NCBI RefSeq assembly: GCF_002160955.1
Contig: NZ_NFLN01000019.1
Coordinates: 1-57,616 of the forward strand
DNA from: Gemmiger sp. An120
GTDB taxonomy: Bacteria; Bacillota; Clostridia; Oscillospirales; Ruminococcaceae
DNA length: 57,616 nucleotides
Reading direction: 5' to 3'
Both the position numbers and the translations under genes were made by a program. Under the pieces are notes generated by a model. It was not told the origin of the DNA. It did no database searches and saw nothing but the letters and a program-made list of their open reading frames with translations. Every line of letters starts with the position of its first letter. The stretch's first letter is position 1. This document shows positions 1 to 8,268 of the stretch, piece by piece.

Positions 1-86
1 AGCCATAGAAAAAAGAGGACCTCCCTGTAAAATAGGATGTGGGTTTGCCAACCACATTCAAAAAACAGGGAGGTTGTCTTTGAAAT
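1..86 (+). repeat. 86-bp exact repeat shared by both window ends, left copy
   Basis: Bases 1-86 equal 57531-57616 without a difference. They are the leader of the IS200 element. The simplest explanation is that both window edges fall in IS copies where the sequence could not be extended uniquely. Confidence 0.95.
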
Positions 87-563
87 GAGGAATAACAAAG
101 ACGTAGATAGTTTAAGTCATACAACGTGGAGATGTCAATATCATGTGGTGTTTGCACCAAAGTACCGGAGAATGGTAGTGTACGGACAAATCAAAAAGGA
201 TATAGGGCAGATATTGAGGCAGTTGTGCGAACAGAAAGGAATCGAGATCATCGAAGCGGAAGCGTGTCCTGACCACATCCACATGCTGATAAGCTTTTCG
301 CCCAAGTATAGCATTGCGTATGTGATGGGTACTTGAAAGGGAAAAGCAGCCTGATGATTTTCGACAGACATGCGAATTTAAAGTACAAGTACGGAAATCG
401 GCATTTCTGGGCACGAGGCTATTTCGTGGATACGGTAGGTAAAAACAAAAAGCGCATTGAGGAGTACATCAAAAATCAGCTGCAACAGGATCAGATTGCA
501 GACCAGCTGAGCCTCAAAGAGTTTGTGGACCCGTTCACGGGTAGCAAGAATACCAAGGCATAA
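85..563 (+). pseudogene. tnpA: IS200-family transposase TnpA, frameshifted
   Basis: Start is the ATG at 85, giving MRNNKDVDSL and then the WRCQYHVVF and PKYRR segments typical of IS200 transposases. The HUH metal site is the HIH at residues 64-66 (PDHIHML). The first frame stops at 336 after GT, while the family sequence GYLKGKSS-FDRHANLKYKYG-FWARGYFVDTVG continues in another frame from about 333 to 563. Restoring one G in the ATGGGTACTTG stretch (about 326-334) would join the frames, so this is a single-base deletion. The catalytic tyrosine region (RIEEYIKNQ) lies in the second frame, so the protein made from the first frame should be inactive. A sequencing or assembly error near the window end is the alternative. 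Confidence 0.85.
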
Positions 564-568
564 AAAAG

Positions 569-694
569 AGGCCCCTTGAGGGGCCTGCCACGAGAAAGGA
601 ATGCAGTTGGCAGACCCATTCGTGGCCCCTTAAGGGGCTTTGCTAGTATAATGCCCTTATAGGGCTTACTCAACCACCGGCTAAGCCGGTGGTT
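569..694 (+). other. IS200 right-end palindrome cluster
   Basis: Four short palindromes follow the transposase. Two share the core GCCCCTT: 569-586 (arms AGGCCCCT / AGGGGCCT) and 625-638 (GCCCCTT / AAGGGGC). A shorter GCCCT / AGGGC lies at 653-665. The longest, at 672-694, has 11-bp arms around a single A and is the probable transposase recognition hairpin. The GC-rich ones may act as terminator or antitranscription structures for the element. They are directly visible; their roles are inferred. Confidence 0.6.
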
Positions 695-749
695 TTGATT
701 GCAGAAACTATAAACGAAATCATTTTTCAGGCGGACAGACTGATGAAAC

Positions 750-2816
750 TCAGCTTTCTGCAGCTTCCCGATACTGGCGAGGGGTACTGCCGGTAAGCTT
801 TTTGAAAATCACAAAAAAGTATTTGATGTTGCTGTAGCCTACCTTCTGTGCGATCAGCTCTGCGGGCTCACCTGTCTGGCGCAGCAGGCGGCAAGCCTGC
901 TCAATCCGTATTTGATGCAGCGCGTCGCTAATGGAGATGCCGGCTGACTGCCGGAACTGTCGGTTCAGATAGGCTGCGTTTACGTCAAAGGTTGCGGCAA
1001 TCTGCTGAGCGGAGAAGGCCTCCTCTGCGTAATGAGCCCGAATCTGCTCCCATACGCGGTTGCATAGTCGGGCAAGCCGCTCTTTTTGCCGTGCAGTGGC
1101 CAATTGTGCGATTGAACACAGTTGATCGTCAATATAACTGGTTAGCGTTTCAAGACTGCGCAATCCATCCAGAATACTGTCTGCCGATACAGTGGGAGAT
1201 GCCCCCAGTTCTTTCTGCAATCCGGCCAGCTGACGACATAAATAGCGGATTGCAAAGCAGAAATCTGCATACCGATCTTTTTGTATTGCCTTTAGAATGC
1301 TTTCCCACTCATTTCGGGCCGTTTCCAGTTGAGCAGAACGAAGAGCCCCCACCAGGGATACCGCCATCTTTGCCTGAAATCCGCTTACTGAATTGCACAG
1401 AGCCAGCTGTTCCTGCTCCAGCACGGGCTGATTTGGATACAGAAACCGCATCCGGCGCAATTCTTCCAGTTCAGCTTGGCTGTGGCAAAGTTCCTCCACA
1501 GTAAAGCAGGAAAATCCTGCACAAGCCGGTATGTTTTCCTGACGCAGTAAGGCCAGAAGCCGGAAGCGGTTTTCTTTGGTACAGCTGCTTATAAGACAGA
1601 CCGTTCCACCTTCGTCGGAAGCAATGCGCGGCTCAGAGCAAACCGGCTCCAGCAAGCTCTGCAGGCGACTGGGATCACGTTCCTCGCACAGCAGTATCAC
1701 AGCGGGCAGGACAGTGTCCGGCGGTAGCTTGCCCTCGTCCCGTAAGCGCTGTAAAACGCGGGCATCTTCCTGACGACGCTGACTGGCCATCAATTCACTT
1801 ACCTGACCAGGAAGATCTTCCGGAATTTCACCCGCTTGCTGCAGAGCACGCCGAATGTGCAAAAACGGCAAATACACCCGCACTGCCAGATAAATCAGTA
1901 CCGCTACAATCAGGCTGCCTGCCAGACCAAAGGAAAGCAGCAGCACATCCCGAACACGAGCCAGAGCAGGAGAGATATCGTTGAAATCCAGGCATTTGAA
2001 ATAGTACCAGCCGCTGGGCGTCAGCCGATAGTACATCCAGCAAGGCTGGCTGGACAGCAGCGGCGGCAGAAGCTGCCCGCTGTCTGGTTGGGCTATCAGC
2101 TGCTCTTTCAGCGCAGGCCAGCTGGCTTGCAATTGTGCCAAAAGATTTTCATCGGTACTTACGATGGGCTCACCAGAACTATTGGCGATAATATGCCCTT
2201 GCCCTGCTGAAATGCCGAGCAGATGAGTTTCATACCAGTTGCCATTCACATTCAGCAAAAGGGCACTGGGAGTATCTCCATTCGCCTCAAAGAATAAAAA
2301 GGAATAACACCGGCGTCCGCCTACCGTGCGCTGAATGGGGGACAGATAAGGGTATTGCTCCGGATGTGTCAGCAGCTGGACAGCGTCGCTGTCGTGAAAC
2401 TGCTCGGGTGGGGCGGAAGGGTAGTTGCCTTCCGAGGTGAAGATCATGTTCATTGCCCCATTATATACCATTACACTGTCCAGAAAATCGCTGCTGCTCA
2501 CAAAAGTACCCAGATCCCGCAGCCCTACTGTGCGGCTGGACACCGATAAATTCCGATCGGTACGTAGAGTGCGGACGGATGAAGTATAGAACATCTGCAT
2601 AGCTGAGGTGCGGATGTTTTCCCCGGCAGCGTCCGACACGGTGTTAACCCAATCCACAAAATCCCGGCTTACCTCGCTTAGTGCCTGGATAGTGGCCTGG
2701 CGGAATTGGGCATACAAAAACAGGAAAAAACACAGAAAAACCAATACTAACAACAAGATTGCAGCCCACTGCTGCACGCGGCGGTCACCTGTAAATTTTT
2801 TAAAGGCCTGCTCCAT
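750..2816 (-). CDS. Membrane-anchored AraC-family transcription regulator
   Basis: A 688-residue one-component regulator. Start is the ATG at 2816 because AAGGAGGTGGCCACC precedes it; the reading frame runs further upstream without a ribosome site. A first membrane helix lies at about residues 18-38 (QQWAAILLLVLVFLCFF). An extracytoplasmic sensor domain follows, and a second helix lies near 290-310 (VLLLSFGLAGSLIVAVLIY). After a cytoplasmic linker the last 100 residues form two AraC helix-turn-helix motifs (FSAQQIAATFDVNAAYLNRQ and ELIAQKVGYSNIKYFFVIFK). The architecture resembles regulators of nutrient importers in clostridia that sense a ligand outside the cell. It is divergent from the ABC importer at 3103-8173, which it probably activates. 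No histidine kinase or receiver domain is visible. Confidence 0.85.
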   Translation of the reverse strand: MEQAFKKFTGDRRVQQWAAILLLVLVFLCFFLFLYAQFRQATIQALSEVSRDFVDWVNTVSDAAGENIRTSAMQMFYTSSVRTLRTDRNLSVSSRTVGLRDLGTFVSSSDFLDSVMVYNGAMNMIFTSEGNYPSAPPEQFHDSDAVQLLTHPEQYPYLSPIQRTVGGRRCYSFLFFEANGDTPSALLLNVNGNWYETHLLGISAGQGHIIANSSGEPIVSTDENLLAQLQASWPALKEQLIAQPDSGQLLPPLLSSQPCWMYYRLTPSGWYYFKCLDFNDISPALARVRDVLLLSFGLAGSLIVAVLIYLAVRVYLPFLHIRRALQQAGEIPEDLPGQVSELMASQRRQEDARVLQRLRDEGKLPPDTVLPAVILLCEERDPSRLQSLLEPVCSEPRIASDEGGTVCLISSCTKENRFRLLALLRQENIPACAGFSCFTVEELCHSQAELEELRRMRFLYPNQPVLEQEQLALCNSVSGFQAKMAVSLVGALRSAQLETARNEWESILKAIQKDRYADFCFAIRYLCRQLAGLQKELGASPTVSADSILDGLRSLETLTSYIDDQLCSIAQLATARQKERLARLCNRVWEQIRAHYAEEAFSAQQIAATFDVNAAYLNRQFRQSAGISISDALHQIRIEQACRLLRQTGEPAELIAQKVGYSNIKYFFVIFKKLTGSTPRQYREAAES

Positions 2817-2913
2817 GGTGGCCACCTCCTTTTCTTCCTGCTGACTGTCTGTCAACGAGTGCCACGACTTTATTATAGGTAACCGGATCGGACCCGTCAA
2901 CGCGCCTGGCAAC

Positions 2914-2933
2914 CAAAATTCGTTCAAAATTCG
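2914..2933 (+). repeat. Direct repeat pair, candidate AraC half-sites
   Basis: CAAAATTCG occurs at 2914-2922 and again at 2925-2933, exactly 11 bp (one helical turn) apart. The pair sits about 30 bp upstream of the probable -35 box of the importer operon. That spacing is what AraC-type activators use. Binding is inferred. Confidence 0.45.
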
Positions 2934-2962
2934 GCTTTTTTCGAGTTTTACTATATTCAAAC

Positions 2963-2992
2963 TTCACATTTTCGAAATTTGATGGATATAAT
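2963..2992 (+). promoter_or_regulatory. Probable sigma-A promoter of the ABC importer operon
   Basis: TTCACA (2963-2968), an 18-bp spacer and a perfect TATAAT (2987-2992) lie 110 bp before the lipoprotein gene. The weak -35 box fits activator dependence. The 286-bp intergenic region 2817-3102 otherwise holds the direct repeats and AT-rich sequence. Confidence 0.55.
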
Positions 2993-3102
2993 TATTGTGC
3001 AATCTGTTCAAAACGGCGAAACGGAACAGCGAGGCGCCCGCCGCCGCTTTTGCCGCTAGGGAACGAAATTCTGATCCCATATGTAAGGAGGAAAATGCTA
3101 CC

Positions 3103-4164
3103 ATGAAAAAACTTGCCTGTCTGATTCTTGCACTGGCTCTCGTGCTTACCGCCTGTGGTACTCCGGGACCTGGCGCAGGCCCTGCTTCTGAACCTGCCGG
3201 TACTTCCGCTGGTGGTTCCAACCCGAATGCCGGTGATGGGAAAAACTCCGGTACGGTTATGGTCTATTCTTCCATGCAGGAAGACCAGCTGATCGCTGTC
3301 AAGCAGGCCTTTGAGGCCAAGTATCCCGGTATCACCATGGAATATTATTTTGCCGGTACCAGCAAGGTTATCACCAAGATCGCAACCGAGGCCCAGGCCG
3401 GCCATGTAGATGCCGATGTGATCTGGGTAGGCGATCCTGCCGACTATGCTTCCTTTAAAGCACAGAATATTCTGCAGCCGTATACCTCTCCGGAATCGGA
3501 AGCTATTGACGCAGCCTATATCGATCCGGAAGGGTACTATACCGGTGCCCGTATCATGAACATGGGTATTGCCTATAATACTGCACTGGTCAGCCCCGAG
3601 GAAGCGCCGAAAACCTGGAATGATCTGCTGGATCCGAAGTGGAATGATCAGATCGTTATGACCGACCCGGGCACCTCCGGTACCTCCAAGTACTGGCGCA
3701 ATGCCCTGATGTGCAGCGACAAGTACGGCGAAGAATACATCCAGAAACTGAAGGATAACGGTTGCTATCTGGAAAGCGGTACTACCGCTGCGCACAACCA
3801 GCTGGCTGCCAGCGCCTATAAAGTAGGCGTCTGCCTGGACTACGTCACGGCTAACCTGGCCAGCGAAGGCTCTCCCATTGCGTTTGTCTATCCGGAAGAC
3901 ACCGTTTCCATCTTCAGCCCGATTGGTCTGGTGGCCGACTGCGCCAACGAAGAAAACGGCAAACTGCTGTATGACTTTATCCTGTCCAAGGAAGGCCAGC
4001 AGGTGCTGATCGACAACAACCTGATCTCGGTGCGCAGCGACATCGACCAGGGTGATATCGACGTGGCCGCCATTGCCTCCAAGGCACTGCCCTGCGATCT
4101 GAACGCCATGGTGGAGAAGGACGAGGCCAACGGCACCGCTTTCGACAAGATTTTTGGACTGTAA
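3103..4164 (+). CDS. ABC transporter substrate-binding lipoprotein (iron/phosphonate-type)
   Basis: 353 residues. The N-terminus has a lipoprotein signal peptide with lipobox LTAC (cysteine near residue 18), then a Gly/Pro/Ser-rich tether. The mature part (VMVYSSMQEDQLIAVKQAFE, DVIWVGDPADYASF, GIAYNTALV, FVYPEDTVSI) matches the periplasmic-binding superfamily used by FbpA/AfuA iron binders and by PhnS-type organophosphonate or organophosphate binders. It would capture the ligand outside the membrane and deliver it to the permease at 5342-7063. The ribosome site TAAGGAGG is 10-12 bp upstream. The substrate cannot be told from sequence; ferric iron, thiamine, 2-aminoethylphosphonate and phosphoglycerate are all handled by relatives. 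Confidence 0.85.
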   Translation: MKKLACLILALALVLTACGTPGPGAGPASEPAGTSAGGSNPNAGDGKNSGTVMVYSSMQEDQLIAVKQAFEAKYPGITMEYYFAGTSKVITKIATEAQAGHVDADVIWVGDPADYASFKAQNILQPYTSPESEAIDAAYIDPEGYYTGARIMNMGIAYNTALVSPEEAPKTWNDLLDPKWNDQIVMTDPGTSGTSKYWRNALMCSDKYGEEYIQKLKDNGCYLESGTTAAHNQLAASAYKVGVCLDYVTANLASEGSPIAFVYPEDTVSIFSPIGLVADCANEENGKLLYDFILSKEGQQVLIDNNLISVRSDIDQGDIDVAAIASKALPCDLNAMVEKDEANGTAFDKIFGL

Positions 4165-4200
4165 CAAATCCCATTCCGCCAACAGCGGATTAAATTCAAG

Positions 4201-4233
4201 CGGATGGGGGCGGGTTATACCGCCCCCATTCCG
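4201..4233 (+). promoter_or_regulatory. GC-rich hairpin between binding-protein and ATPase genes
   Basis: Arms at 4201-4213 and 4220-4233 pair over ATGGGGGCGG / CCGCCCCCAT plus three outer pairs, with a 6-nt loop. No T-run follows, so it is more likely an mRNA-stabilising or partial-attenuation hairpin than a full terminator. Such hairpins commonly keep the binding protein in excess over the membrane subunits. Confidence 0.6.
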
Positions 4234-4253
4234 ATAGTAAGCAGGAGGAGCCT

Positions 4254-5345
4254 ATGGCAAATGTAGTGTTTAAGGATATCTCCTTCCGGTACGGCGATAA
4301 CCAGGTGCTGAAAAATTTCAGCATGGAAGTGGACAGCGGTCAGATTCTCTGCCTGGTAGGCCCCTCCGGATGCGGAAAGACCACTCTGGTGCGATGCCTG
4401 TTAGGACTGAGCAAACCCGACACCGGTGAAATATGGGTAGGGGATACCTGCCTGTTCAGTGCTTCCCGTCGGATCAACGTGCCCGCCGAACGCCGGAATA
4501 TCGGTATTGTGTTCCAGGACTACGCGGTGTGGCCGCATATGACCGTTAAGGAAAACGTGCTGTATCCCATGAAAAAGCATCGGGTTCCCAAGCAGGAGGC
4601 AGAAAAGCGGGCAATGTACGCATTGCAGCAGGTCAACATGACCGAATACGCCAACCATCTGCCCAGCCAGCTCAGCGGCGGGCAGCAGCAGCGGGTGGCA
4701 ATCGCCCGGGCGCTGGTAGGCAACGGTGACCTGATCGTGATGGACGAGCCCATCACCAATCTGGACGCTAAACTGCGGGAACAGATGCTGACCGAAATCC
4801 GTCAGATTCAGCGCAGCAGCGGCACCACAGTTCTGTACATCACACACGACCAGGAGTCTGCCCTGCAGCTGTGCGACAAGATGGCCATTATGCAGCAGGA
4901 CGGCAGTCTGTGCCAGATCGGTACCGACGAAGATATTATCCTGCGTCCGGCCAACCGCTTTACCTTTGAGTTTATCGGTGTGTCCAACTTCCTGCGTGTA
5001 GTGCGCAGGAATGGCGCCCTGGGTCTGGATGTAGGCAACGCCGTGATTCCCTGGCAGGCCGAACTGCCCGACGGACTGGACCCAGACAAAGGCAAGGGCG
5101 TGGAACTGGGTGTGCGTCCCAACGATATCGAGTTTGACCCCGCGTCCCCCATCCGCGCCAAGGTTCGCCGGTGTGTGTTCCTGGGCAGCGAGTACGATTA
5201 CTTCGTAGATTTGGGCCAGCGGGAACTGCGGGTACAGCAAAGTACCCTGGCTGCTGTCCGCGCCGGCGTGATGCGGGAAGGCAGTGAGGTGGGCCTGCGC
5301 CTGCTCAATCCCCGCTATTATGAAGCAAAGGAGGCCAAGGCATGA
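4254..5345 (+). CDS. ABC importer ATPase, first copy (FbpC/PotA type)
   Basis: 363 residues, start ATG preceded by AGGAGG. Walker [10 protein letters not shown] (about residues 38-46), Q-loop [10 protein letters not shown], signature LSGGQQQR, Walker B LIVMDEP followed by D-loop NLDAK, and switch histidine ITHDQ are all intact. About 120 residues of TOBE/OB-like regulatory domain follow ([35 protein letters not shown]). It hydrolyses ATP in the cytoplasm to drive the permease encoded immediately downstream, whose start overlaps this stop by 4 bp (ATGA). A second, different ATPase closes the operon at 7067-8173, so the working transporter may use a heterodimer. Confidence 0.9.
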   Translation: MANVVFKDISFRYGDNQVLKNFSMEVDSGQILCLVGPSGCGKTTLVRCLLGLSKPDTGEIWVGDTCLFSASRRINVPAERRNIGIVFQDYAVWPHMTVKENVLYPMKKHRVPKQEAEKRAMYALQQVNMTEYANHLPSQLSGGQQQRVAIARALVGNGDLIVMDEPITNLDAKLREQMLTEIRQIQRSSGTTVLYITHDQESALQLCDKMAIMQQDGSLCQIGTDEDIILRPANRFTFEFIGVSNFLRVVRRNGALGLDVGNAVIPWQAELPDGLDPDKGKGVELGVRPNDIEFDPASPIRAKVRRCVFLGSEYDYFVDLGQRELRVQQSTLAAVRAGVMREGSEVGLRLLNPRYYEAKEAKA

Positions 5346-7063
5346 GATTTGGCGTTCGTAAAAACAAAGACCTGGCCGCCATCGACGGCCGCCGCATCAG
5401 CCTGGACGGCGCTATGACCGTTTTGAGCTTTGTGCTGCTGATCCTGATCGTGGTGATCCCGGTCTTTATGATCATCTACCACGCATTCTTCTATGAAGGC
5501 CATTTCAGTCCGGAACTGTTCACCAGCCAGCTTCTGGATCCGGGCAACCTGGCTTCCATGTGGAACACCATTCAGATCGCTTTCTGGGTGACTCTGTTCG
5601 GCACCATTATGGGCGTGTTCTACGCCTGGCTGCTGGGCCGAAGCGACATCCCGGCCAAGGGCCTCATGCGGGCCTTGTTCAATATTCCCTACATGTTCCC
5701 GCCCTTCCTGGGCGCTATGGCCTGGGACCTGCTGCTCAACGGCCGGTCCGGTTATCTGAACCGCTGGCTGGTGGAAACCTTCCATCTGTCCGGCGCGCCT
5801 TTCAACATCAACTCGTTGGGCGGCATCGTCTTTGTGGAGCTGTCCTACTATTTCCCGTTCGTGTTCATGCAGGTGGTCAGCGCCCTGGAGCGCATGGACC
5901 CTACCCTGGAGGAATGTGCCCGCATCGCCGGCGCCAAGCAGTTTACGGTTATCCGTAAAATCACCCTGCCGCTGGTACTGCCTGCCATCAGCGCCGGCGC
6001 TCTGCTGATCCTGATCAGTTCGCTGGCTCACTTCGGCGTTCCCTCCATCCTGGGCTTCTCCCAGGGCATCTACACCCTGCCCACCAAGATTTATGCCACC
6101 ATTTCCCGCTCGGGCGGCAGCTTTGAAGGAATACGCCAGGGCGCGGCCCTTTCCATTATGCTGGTTGTGGTCGTGGCTGTGGCCTTGATTATCCAAAAGA
6201 AGGTGCTCAGCGCCGGCAGCTACGACATCATCAAGGGCAAGAGCATGCGCCCCACCCTGATCAAGCTGCGGGGCGCCCGCATCCCCCTGTTTATCCTGGC
6301 GGTTACCACCCTGGTGCTCATCGTTATCGTGCCGCTGGTCATGATCTTCCTGGTAGGCTTGGTCAAGGCTTACGGTCTGCCGCTGATCCCGGAAAACTTC
6401 ACCCTGAACAACTATATCAAGGTATTCGAGAGTTCCGGTACCTTCGATTCCATCAAGAACTCCCTGTTTGTTTCTATCAGTGCAGGCGTCGTCTGTATGT
6501 TCCTGGGTACCCTGATCGCCTACGTGGTACAGAAGATCAAGCCCCGCGGCAAAGGCGTTCTGGAAGTGCTGTCGGTGCTGCCGTACTCCATCCCCGGCAC
6601 GGTTCTGGCTATCGGTGTTATCCTGGCCTGGAGCGGCGGACTGTTCGGCATCAGCCTGTACAACACCATCTGGATCATCCTGGTGGCCTACCTGGCCCGT
6701 TATCTGTCCTTCTCCATGAAGAGCAGTTCCGCGGCCCTGCTGCAGGTACATCCCAGTCTGGAGGAAGCGGCCCGCACCTGCGGCGCTTCCCATACCGAAA
6801 GCCTCAAGGACATCACCCTGCCGCTGATCCGGCCGGCGATGGTGTCGGGCTTCTTCCTGATTTTCCTGCCCGCCATGCGCGAGGTTACCACCTCGGTGCT
6901 TCTGTACGGGCCTTATACCCGCACGCTGGGCGTGCAGATTTACTCGCTGCGTGATGCAGGCATGATGCCCCAGGCGGCTGCCCTTGGTTCGGTGGCCATC
7001 CTGCTGATTATTGTCTGCAACACCATTGTTACCCAGATCACCAAGGACAGAAAGGGGGTATAA
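5342..7063 (+). CDS. ABC importer permease, two fused membrane domains
   Basis: 573 residues with about 12 hydrophobic helices in two similar halves, so one chain replaces the usual permease dimer, as in FbpB/PhnV/ThiP-type importers. Each half has the inner-membrane EAA signature that docks to the ATPases: ECARIAGAKQFTVIRKITLPL near residue 190, and EEAARTCGASHTESLKDITLPL near residue 475. Because the two EAA loops differ and two different ATPases are encoded around this gene, each loop may contact its own ATPase. It overlaps the upstream ATPase gene by 4 bp and is followed after 3 bp by the second ATPase gene. Confidence 0.9.
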   Translation: MRFGVRKNKDLAAIDGRRISLDGAMTVLSFVLLILIVVIPVFMIIYHAFFYEGHFSPELFTSQLLDPGNLASMWNTIQIAFWVTLFGTIMGVFYAWLLGRSDIPAKGLMRALFNIPYMFPPFLGAMAWDLLLNGRSGYLNRWLVETFHLSGAPFNINSLGGIVFVELSYYFPFVFMQVVSALERMDPTLEECARIAGAKQFTVIRKITLPLVLPAISAGALLILISSLAHFGVPSILGFSQGIYTLPTKIYATISRSGGSFEGIRQGAALSIMLVVVVAVALIIQKKVLSAGSYDIIKGKSMRPTLIKLRGARIPLFILAVTTLVLIVIVPLVMIFLVGLVKAYGLPLIPENFTLNNYIKVFESSGTFDSIKNSLFVSISAGVVCMFLGTLIAYVVQKIKPRGKGVLEVLSVLPYSIPGTVLAIGVILAWSGGLFGISLYNTIWIILVAYLARYLSFSMKSSSAALLQVHPSLEEAARTCGASHTESLKDITLPLIRPAMVSGFFLIFLPAMREVTTSVLLYGPYTRTLGVQIYSLRDAGMMPQAAALGSVAILLIIVCNTIVTQITKDRKGV

Positions 7064-7066
7064 GCG

Positions 7067-8173
7067 TTGGATCAGATCGTACTGCGCCATGTAACCAAAC
7101 GCTTCACCACCAAAACCCTGGGCGACATCGTAGCGGTGGATGACTTCAACCTGAACGTGCAGGAAGGGGAGTGCTTCTCTTTCCTGGGTCCTTCCGGCTG
7201 CGGCAAGTCTACTACTCTGCGGATGATCGCCGGGTTTGAGGACCTGAGCGAAGGCGAGATCGAACTTTGCGGCCGTCCTGTTTCGGTCAAAAGCAAAAAC
7301 CTGTATGTGCCGCCGGAGGACCGGGGTCTGGGCATGGTGTTCCAGGCGTTTGCCGTCTGGCCGCATATGAATGTGTTCGAGAACGTGGCCTTCCCGCTGC
7401 GGATTCAGAAGATGAACCGGGCCGACATTGACAAGAAGGTAGCCGACGCGCTGCGTCACACCAACCTGACCGGTCTGGAAAAGGTGTACCCCTCGGATTT
7501 GTCCGGCGGCCAGCAGCAGCGAATCGCTCTGGCCCGCGCCATCGTTACCCAGCCTAAGGTAATGCTGCTGGACGAACCCCTCTCCAACCTGGACCCCAAA
7601 CTGCGGGAGAGCATGCGGTTCGAGATCAAGGAACTGCAGCGTAAGTTCAACTTTACCATTATCTTTGTGACTCATGACCAGTCCGAAGCCATGGCCATTT
7701 CCGACCGGATGATGGTCTGCGATATGGGCCGTATCATGCAGATTGACACCCCAGAAAATCTGTACAACAAGCCGGTGAACCGGTTTGTGCACAGCTTCCT
7801 GGGTGAGAGTACCTTCCTGAACGTGGTCATCAAGGATGGCCAGGTCTATGCCGAGGGGGATATGGAACATCCCCTGGGGCTGGATATTCCGGACGGCGCC
7901 GCCGAAAAGATGGTGGTGGCCACCCGGCCCAACTCCATTGAGCTGACCGGCGGTTCCGACGGCTATCGCACCCATGTGGAAAAGCGCATTTTCCTCACCG
8001 ACCGCACCGAGTATCTGGTGCCGGTGGGCGGCCAGATGCTCAAGGTGCAGACCCCGCACCGCGTTTCCTTTGCGGAGGGCGAGAGCTGCTGCGTCAAACT
8101 GGAATCCCCCATGTGGTACCCCGCCGAGGACGAGCAGGCCGAAAAAGAACGTCTGCGTCGTCAGCTGATCTGA
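7067..8173 (+). CDS. ABC importer ATPase, second copy
   Basis: 368 residues. The start is the TTG at 7067, 3 bp after the permease stop, with AAAGGGGG as ribosome site; no in-frame ATG fits. Walker A GPSGCGKST, Q-loop FQAFAVWPHM, signature LSGGQQQR, Walker B VMLLDEP, D-loop NLDPK and switch VTHDQS are intact. A C-terminal TOBE-like domain is present (FLGESTFLNVVI, ATRPNSIEL, FLTDRTEYLV). It resembles the first ATPase (4254-5345) in layout but is clearly a separate sequence, so it is a paralogue and not a recent copy. Operon-last position suggests co-translation with the permease. Confidence 0.9.
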   Translation: MDQIVLRHVTKRFTTKTLGDIVAVDDFNLNVQEGECFSFLGPSGCGKSTTLRMIAGFEDLSEGEIELCGRPVSVKSKNLYVPPEDRGLGMVFQAFAVWPHMNVFENVAFPLRIQKMNRADIDKKVADALRHTNLTGLEKVYPSDLSGGQQQRIALARAIVTQPKVMLLDEPLSNLDPKLRESMRFEIKELQRKFNFTIIFVTHDQSEAMAISDRMMVCDMGRIMQIDTPENLYNKPVNRFVHSFLGESTFLNVVIKDGQVYAEGDMEHPLGLDIPDGAAEKMVVATRPNSIELTGGSDGYRTHVEKRIFLTDRTEYLVPVGGQMLKVQTPHRVSFAEGESCCVKLESPMWYPAEDEQAEKERLRRQLI

Positions 8174-8210
8174 AGAATGATTGCTTCTGATACCTTCTCT
8201 CAAAACAAAT

Positions 8211-8255
8211 ACAGAAAAAGGGCGGCAGCCAATACGGCTGCCGCCCTTTTTCTGT
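8211..8255. terminator. Bidirectional intrinsic terminator
   Basis: Perfect 20-bp arms (8211-8230 and 8236-8255) around a 5-nt loop, with GGGCGGCAGCC / GGCTGCCGCCC next to A5 and T5 runs. It lies between the convergent importer operon and the metal ATPase gene and can stop both. Confidence 0.95.
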
Positions 8256-8268
8256 ATTGCATAAAGCG

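Larger units (their letters stand above)
1..700 (+). mobile_element. IS200/IS605-type insertion sequence, left end cut by window
   Basis: This is an IS200-type element carrying only a Y1 (HUH) transposase gene and no tnpB. The element's left-end hairpin is missing here because the window begins inside the element; the same end is visible at 57498-57514 in the second copy. The right end holds a perfect 11-bp hairpin (672-694, arms AACCACCGGCT / AGCCGGTGGTT), as expected for a single-strand transposon recognised as subterminal hairpins. The exact right boundary near 700 is a guess, since IS200 elements make no target duplication and have no terminal inverted repeats. Confidence 0.85.

Noticed and set aside
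300-345. Programmed frameshifting of the IS200 transposase
   Set aside because: IS200 TnpA is normally one frame, and no slippery run or downstream stimulator is present; a one-base loss explains it.
5318-8203. Very long open frame on the minus strand opposite the permease and second ATPase
   Set aside because: Codon bias of the GC-rich plus-strand genes leaves the opposite strand open; the translation is rich in His/Gly/Gln, has no family motifs or ribosome site, and the plus-strand genes are certain.
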